Positions 5,250-8,736 of a stretch of 8,736 nt of DNA are shown piece after piece. Within the stretch, counting starts at the first letter, position 1; each line of letters begins with the position of its first letter. Under the pieces are notes generated by a model. The model had not been told where the DNA came from, ran no database searches, and was given only the letters and a program-made list of their open reading frames with translations. This DNA is from Porticoccaceae bacterium (GTDB lineage: Bacteria; Pseudomonadota; Gammaproteobacteria; Pseudomonadales; Porticoccaceae): contig JASLVT010000040.1 in the NCBI GenBank assembly GCA_030741175.1, forward strand, positions 1-8,736, given 5' to 3'. The position numbers and the translations under genes are program-made.

Positions 5250-6920
5250 TTACTGGGTTTTAAGGCGTTTGTGTTTCACTCGTTTGGGTTGCGCATCCTC
5301 GCCTTTGCGGGCAATAAAGTCGTCGTGATACTCGCTGTAGTTACCCTCGAAAAACACTACCTCACTGTCATCTTCGTACGCCAAGATATGCGTGGCAATA
5401 CGATCTAAAAACCAACGATCGTGCGATATAACTAGTACGCAACCGGGAAAGGAAAGGACTGCTTCTTCCAGTGCGCGCAGGGTTTCGATATCCAAATCAT
5501 TTGAGGGTTCGTCGAGTAGCAGTACGTTGGCACCCTGCTTGAGGGTGTTGGCCAAATGCAGTCGGCCGCGCTCACCACCGGATAATTCACCGACACGCTT
5601 TTGCTGATCATTGCCTTTAAAGTTAAAACGCCCTGCATAGGCCCTTGAGGAGACCTCGTAGTTGCCGATTTTGAGGATATCATGGCCGCCGGATATCGCT
5701 TCCCAGACGCTATGCTTATCATCAAGCGCATCTCTACTCTGCTCTACGTAGGCAACCTTGACCGATTCTCCCAAGCTGATAGTGCCACTATCGGGTTGCT
5801 CGGTGCCGGCAATCATACGGAATAACGTCGACTTGCCCGCACCATTGCCACCGATAATACCCACCACTGAGCCTTTGGGTATGGACAGGGAGAGATTATG
5901 AATTAACAGTCGGTCACCGAAGCCTTTGGTCACTTTATCGAGCTCAATAACCTTATCGCCAAGGCGATCACCCGGCGCAATATAAATCTCGTTGGTCTCA
6001 TTGCGCGATTGGAATTCTTGCGAGTTCAACTCATCAAAGCGCGCCAGACGGGCTTTATTCTTTGCTTGCCGTCCCTTGGGATTCTGTCGCACCCATTCTA
6101 ATTCCTGTTTAATCGCACGCTGGCGCGAAACTTCTTGTTTGGCCTCTGTCTCTAGGCGCTTACTTTTCGCGTCTAGCCAGCTTGAGTAATTGCCCTCGTA
6201 GGGAATCCCCCGACCGCGATCCAGCTCAAGAATCCAGCCGGCGACATTGTCGAGAAAATAGCGATCGTGAGTCACCGCAACTACGGTACCGGAGAACTCT
6301 TCAAGAAATTTTTCCAGCCAGAACACCGATTCTGCATCCAAGTGGTTGGTGGGCTCATCCAGTAATAACATATCGGGACGCGACAGTAATAGCCGACAGA
6401 GAGCAACGCGACGTTTTTCACCACCGGATAATGAAGTTACATCAGCGTCCCAGGGTGGCAGTCGCAATGCATCGGCGGCTATATCTAGTGAATGGTCGAG
6501 GTTGTGAGCATCCCAGGCTTCAATAATTTCCTCTAACTCGCCCTGTTTTTTAGCCAGTGCATCAAAATCTGCATCGGGTTCTGCATAGTCTGCATAGACC
6601 TGCTCTAGGCCTCTCAGCGCATCTACCGCCTCGCGCATACCATCTTCAACATTGCCGCGTACGTCTTTGTCCGGATCGAGTTGAGGTTCTTGTGCCAAAT
6701 AGCCGATCTTGATGCCCGGCATTGGCCTTGCTTCGCCCTGAATATCAGTATCTAAAGCGGCCATAATTTTTAGCAAGGTTGACTTGCCCGCGCCATTGAG
6801 GCCGAGTACGCCAATTTTGGCTCCGGGGAAAAAGGAGAGTGAAATATCTTTAAGGATTTCGCGTTTTGGGGGAACAATTTTGCTCACCCGATTCATTGTG
6901 TATACGTACTGAGCACACAT
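5250..6920 (-). CDS. ettA: Energy-dependent translational throttle protein EttA (ABC-F)
   Basis: Soluble ABC-F ATPase of 556 aa, essentially the length of E. coli EttA (555). It binds the ribosomal E site and gates the first elongation step according to the ATP/ADP ratio. NBD1 has Walker A GLNGAGKS (40-47), signature LSGGE (164-168) and Walker B LLLDEPTNHLD (185-195). The arm insertion is around 95-140, the tRNA-contacting linker about 240-320 (LEWVRQNPKGRQAKNKARLARF). NBD2 has Walker A GGNGAGKS (357-364), signature LSGGE (446-450) and LLLDEPSNDLD (467-477). The N-terminus MCAQYVYTMNRVSKIVPPKR parallels E. coli EttA. Small oddities are Gly358 (Pro in E. coli Walker A) and Ser473 (Thr in E. 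coli EPTND); neither removes a catalytic residue. It is probably co-transcribed with the downstream thioesterase. Confidence 0.96.
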   Translation of the reverse strand: MCAQYVYTMNRVSKIVPPKREILKDISLSFFPGAKIGVLGLNGAGKSTLLKIMAALDTDIQGEARPMPGIKIGYLAQEPQLDPDKDVRGNVEDGMREAVDALRGLEQVYADYAEPDADFDALAKKQGELEEIIEAWDAHNLDHSLDIAADALRLPPWDADVTSLSGGEKRRVALCRLLLSRPDMLLLDEPTNHLDAESVFWLEKFLEEFSGTVVAVTHDRYFLDNVAGWILELDRGRGIPYEGNYSSWLDAKSKRLETEAKQEVSRQRAIKQELEWVRQNPKGRQAKNKARLARFDELNSQEFQSRNETNEIYIAPGDRLGDKVIELDKVTKGFGDRLLIHNLSLSIPKGSVVGIIGGNGAGKSTLFRMIAGTEQPDSGTISLGESVKVAYVEQSRDALDDKHSVWEAISGGHDILKIGNYEVSSRAYAGRFNFKGNDQQKRVGELSGGERGRLHLANTLKQGANVLLLDEPSNDLDIETLRALEEAVLSFPGCVLVISHDRWFLDRIATHILAYEDDSEVVFFEGNYSEYHDDFIARKGEDAQPKRVKHKRLKTQ

Positions 6921-6971
6921 AAAATGCCCTATTTTTCAGTTAGTTACGGTAGTAGTCAGCTCTTTGTGCCA

Positions 6972-6986
6972 GTAATTAAGAATTAC
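6972..6986. repeat. Short AT-rich palindrome after csoR
   Basis: GTAATT-AAG-AATTAC is a perfect 6-bp inverted repeat just downstream of the csoR stop and upstream of ettA. It is AT-rich and has no T-run on the - strand, so it would be a weak terminator at best. It may be a regulator site or chance. Confidence 0.3.
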
Positions 6987-6987
6987 C

Positions 6988-7248
6988 TTACCGCTTGAGG
7001 ATAGTTATCAATTCTTGAATTTTCTCATGTCTATTGTCTGGATCGTCAAAAGCATCATGGACGCAAGTCAAAAGATGTTTCTCCCTTATCTTAGATTCGA
7101 TTGTAATCAAAGCGTTTTTTGCCGCCTTGGTTTGATTAAGTATGTCAATGCAGTATTCACCAGACTCAATCATCCCAATAACACCTTTGATTTGTCCTTC
7201 TACTCTTTTTAGTTCGGCAATTCTTTTAGCATGGCAGGGATTTTTCAT
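6988..7248 (-). CDS. csoR: CsoR-type Cu(I)-sensing transcriptional repressor (DUF156 / CsoR-RcnR family)
   Basis: All-helical DNA-binding protein of 86 aa, typical of the CsoR/RcnR/FrmR family, which has no classical DNA-binding motif. The family signature AELKRVEGQIKGVIGMIESGEYC begins at residue 11. The metal-ligand pattern is Cys33, His58 and Cys62 (YCIDIL and HLLTC), with spacing identical to Cys36/His61/Cys65 of M. tuberculosis CsoR. Tyr32 matches the tyrosine preceding Cys36 there. This favours Cu(I) over Ni/Co (RcnR uses a His where Cys62 lies), formaldehyde (FrmR) or persulfide (CstR lacks the His). An extra Cys5-His6 near the N-terminus is of unknown meaning. No clear ribosome binding site precedes ATG 7248. 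It is divergent from the Met-rich barrel gene, with an operator-like palindrome between, so it probably represses that gene and perhaps itself. Confidence 0.85.
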   Translation of the reverse strand: MKNPCHAKRIAELKRVEGQIKGVIGMIESGEYCIDILNQTKAAKNALITIESKIREKHLLTCVHDAFDDPDNRHEKIQELITILKR

Positions 7249-7269
7249 GGCGAGAGTCTAACCGATTTC

Positions 7270-7304
7270 GTATGGTTTTACCTTACATTTTGTATAGTTT
7301 TACC
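7270..7304. repeat. Direct repeat in the csoR/barrel intergenic region
   Basis: GTATGGTTTTACC (7270-7282) and GTATAGTTTTACC (7292-7304) agree at 12 of 13 positions and start 22 bp apart, about two helical turns. The second copy runs into the palindrome at 7301-7315. Same-face spacing is what two protein sites would need, so this may be part of the operator. Confidence 0.5.
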
Positions 7305-7315
7305 CCCCATGGGTA
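7301..7315. promoter_or_regulatory. Putative CsoR operator
   Basis: TACCC-CCCAT-GGGTA is an inverted repeat with a C/G-rich core flanked by AT-rich sequence, the general form of CsoR/RcnR/FrmR family operators (TACCCC...GGGGTA type). It lies between the divergent csoR and barrel genes. It ends about 22 bp upstream of a TATACT (7338-7343) that may be the -10 box of the barrel gene, so binding would cover the -35 region. The promoter itself is uncertain: the nearest -35-like TTGAAA (7318-7323) is only 14 bp from it. Confidence 0.6.
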
Positions 7316-7370
7316 TGTTGAAAAATGGATGAATATTTATACTCCCGCCACTATTTTCTTGGAGCTACCG

Positions 7371-8417
7371 ATGAAGTTTTTATTGCCACTTTTATTTTTG
7401 TTTTCTTCTCATTCATATGCCGACACAAAATCAAATTCCCGCGCTATCGATCATGCGCCGATTGGGGTTATGGGCGACCATTACCACAAAAAAGGCGAGG
7501 CAATGTTTTCAGTTAGACACAGCTACATGAAAATGTCGGGTAATAGGTACAATGGAGATAATGTCTCAAGCCAAGATATTTTGGCAATACCGAACCCCCT
7601 GGGCAATATGCCTGCCAATCTCTCCGTTGTTCCTGTAGAAATGACGATGAAAATGACCATGGTTGGTGGAATGTATGCACCGACAAATAAAATCACACTA
7701 ATGGCAATGGGTATGTTTATGTCGAAAGATATGGACTTAAATACCTATCAACCGATGATGAATAGAGATCTTCTAGGTACGTTTAGCACTTCTTCTAGCG
7801 ACATAACTGATATTTCTTTGGGCGCACTAATAAAACTCCAGGAATCAGATACGTCGCGATGGCATGGGCAACTTGCAGTTCAAAAATCTGTCGGCAGTAA
7901 TGATATTAAAGGTGTAGTTTTGACGCCGATGAATATGCAAATGAGTATGACTTTGCCATATGGTATGCAACCAAGTGATAGAGCCACTAAATTAGTAGTG
8001 GGCATTACCAATGTGACAAAACTGACAGAAAGATGGCTTTGGGGGAACCAACTGCGCAAAAAGTTCACCATATCTGATGATGATTGGGCTTTTGGCAATC
8101 ATACGGAATTAAACTCTTGGGCTCAGTACGAGTTAAATCAAGCTATTGCTTTGTCATCAAGATTACAGATAACCCATCAAGGCAAAATTTCTGGTAAAAA
8201 CCCCATGATAATGGCGCCAGTGCAGACAGCAAACCCTGAAAATTATGGCGGGAGTGAAGTTACTTTTGGGCTAGGGGTAAATATTGTAATGAAGATACTC
8301 CCAGGCGAGGCAGATAGATTTGGGTTAGAAGTCACAAAGCCCTTGGCGCAAGACAAAAATGGCTTACAAATGAGCTCCGATTATAAAATTAGTTTTGGAT
8401 ACCAAAAGTCGTTTTAG
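7371..8417 (+). CDS. Met-rich outer-membrane beta-barrel protein, probably copper-related
   Basis: Predicted 348-aa outer-membrane protein. The frame is open from ATG 7272, but ATG 7371 is the likely start. It has GGAG at 7361-7364, begins a clean signal peptide (MKFLLPLLFLFSSHSYA, cleaved before Asp18), and leaves the operator outside the gene. The mature protein opens with DHAPIGVMGDHYHKKGEAMFSVR, typical of uncharacterised 'transporter' barrels often found near copper and heavy-metal resistance genes. Alternating-residue strands and a terminal Phe (YQKSF) fit a beta-barrel. It has 26 Met in about 331 mature residues, clustered as MTMKMTM, MAMGMFM and MNMQMSM, spaced like one face of a strand. 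Met and His clusters suit Cu(I)/Ag(I) binding or passage, but this is inference. Divergence from csoR suggests copper induction. Its AT-rich codon use differs from that of the ettA region. Confidence 0.75.
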   Translation: MKFLLPLLFLFSSHSYADTKSNSRAIDHAPIGVMGDHYHKKGEAMFSVRHSYMKMSGNRYNGDNVSSQDILAIPNPLGNMPANLSVVPVEMTMKMTMVGGMYAPTNKITLMAMGMFMSKDMDLNTYQPMMNRDLLGTFSTSSSDITDISLGALIKLQESDTSRWHGQLAVQKSVGSNDIKGVVLTPMNMQMSMTLPYGMQPSDRATKLVVGITNVTKLTERWLWGNQLRKKFTISDDDWAFGNHTELNSWAQYELNQAIALSSRLQITHQGKISGKNPMIMAPVQTANPENYGGSEVTFGLGVNIVMKILPGEADRFGLEVTKPLAQDKNGLQMSSDYKISFGYQKSF

Positions 8418-8668
8418 ATAGGCATTAATTGTGTATAGGTACTGTGCCATTAGATTTTGTGTCTGATTGAGGTCAGCGCGTATTTTAGCCGACACTGTGG
8501 TGATAAAGAATCAATAGCCGCCAATAGTTATTATTTTGACCATGGCGATAGGCTTGAGGGGTGGTCCTATTATTTAGTTGTGTGACATGTTATGTTGATG
8601 TGACGCCATGGTTGGCTAGTTTATAACAATAAAAAACAACGATAAAACTATAACAGAGGAGGGTTATC
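8418..8668. other. Intergenic region, no gene or clear terminator seen
   Basis: No ribosome-binding-site-supported open frame and no stem with a T-run follows the barrel gene. A pair of TGTGAC words (around 8580-8602) is in direct orientation and so is not a CRP-type palindrome. The promoter of the next gene should lie here, but no pair of boxes is convincing. Confidence 0.35.
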
Positions 8669-8736
8669 ATGGGGATTCTACAAATAATACGTTTACTGGG
8701 TATGGCAATCGCCTTGATTGCAGCATTTATTATTGT
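8669..8736 (+). CDS. 5' end of an unidentified gene with N-terminal membrane helix or signal (partial)
   Basis: ATG 8669 is preceded by AGGAGG (8657-8662) with a 6-nt spacer, the best ribosome binding site in the window, so translation here is very likely. The visible 22 residues read MGILQIIRLLGMAIALIAAFII, a hydrophobic segment with a single Arg. This suits a membrane anchor or a first transmembrane helix, with no obvious cleavage site before the window ends. The product cannot be named. Confidence 0.65.
   Translation, partial: MGILQIIRLLGMAIALIAAFII

Noticed and set aside
4930..5328. 132-aa open frame on the + strand over the thioesterase and ettA ends
   Set aside because: Antisense to two well-supported genes; no motif and no ribosome binding site.
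6182..6526. 114-aa open frame on the + strand inside ettA
   Set aside because: Shadow of a highly conserved gene; Arg/His-rich sequence typical of antisense translation.
6988..7248. Alternative call as FrmR, RcnR or CstR
   Set aside because: The Cys33/His58/Cys62 spacing with a preceding Tyr fits Cu(I) CsoR; RcnR and FrmR differ at the last ligand and CstR lacks the His.
7272..7370. Longer start of the barrel gene at ATG 7272
   Set aside because: It would place the operator-like palindrome inside the gene, has no ribosome binding site, and buries a perfect signal peptide 33 residues in. ATG 7371 has GGAG at good spacing.
8580..8602. TGTGAC pair as a CRP site
   Set aside because: The two words are in direct, not inverted, orientation and so do not fit TGTGA-N6-TCACA.
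1..8736. CRISPR array, insertion sequence, toxin-antitoxin pair or phage genes
   Set aside because: No regular spaced repeats, transposase motifs, terminal inverted repeats, or small paired genes of such families were seen.

Overview
The window looks like chromosome of a free-living gammaproteobacterium, probably marine. The EttA and BtuF proteins resemble their enterobacterial counterparts closely, coding density is high, and G+C appears moderate by eye. The species cannot be fixed from this sequence.

Layout. (1) 1-917, + strand: the last codons of an unidentified gene overlap (TAATG) a BtuF-like vitamin B12-binding periplasmic protein. (2) 974-1000: a strong bidirectional hairpin terminator between btuF and the convergent amt. 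(3) 1084-2394, - strand: an ammonium transporter without an adjacent glnK. Its upstream region has a well-formed sigma-54 promoter, an upstream NtrC-type palindrome and two more NtrC-type palindromes in the predicted mRNA leader. This points to nitrogen-starvation control. (4) 2786-4783, + strand: a likely three-gene run made of a SPOR-domain lipoprotein, a GAF protein of the free-methionine-(R)-sulfoxide reductase family, and an unrecognised six-helix membrane protein. (5) 4780-6920, - strand: ettA (ABC-F translation factor) followed by a hotdog-fold acyl-CoA thioesterase. (6) 6988-8417: a divergent pair made of a CsoR-type Cu(I)-sensing repressor (-) and a Met-rich outer-membrane beta-barrel protein (+), sharing a short intergenic region with a TACCC-N5-GGGTA operator-like palindrome and a direct repeat. 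(7) 8669-8736: the start of another gene with a very good ribosome binding site.

Most genes are housekeeping or common accessory functions. Three points stand out. The membrane protein at 3953-4783 shows a threefold internal repeat of polar and aromatic residues not tied to any family I know. The fRMsr-like protein lacks two of the three family cysteines, including the one usually assigned as catalytic. The CsoR/Met-rich barrel pair looks like a self-contained copper-responsive module with no ATPase or chaperone in view. I saw no CRISPR array, insertion sequence, tRNA or rRNA.
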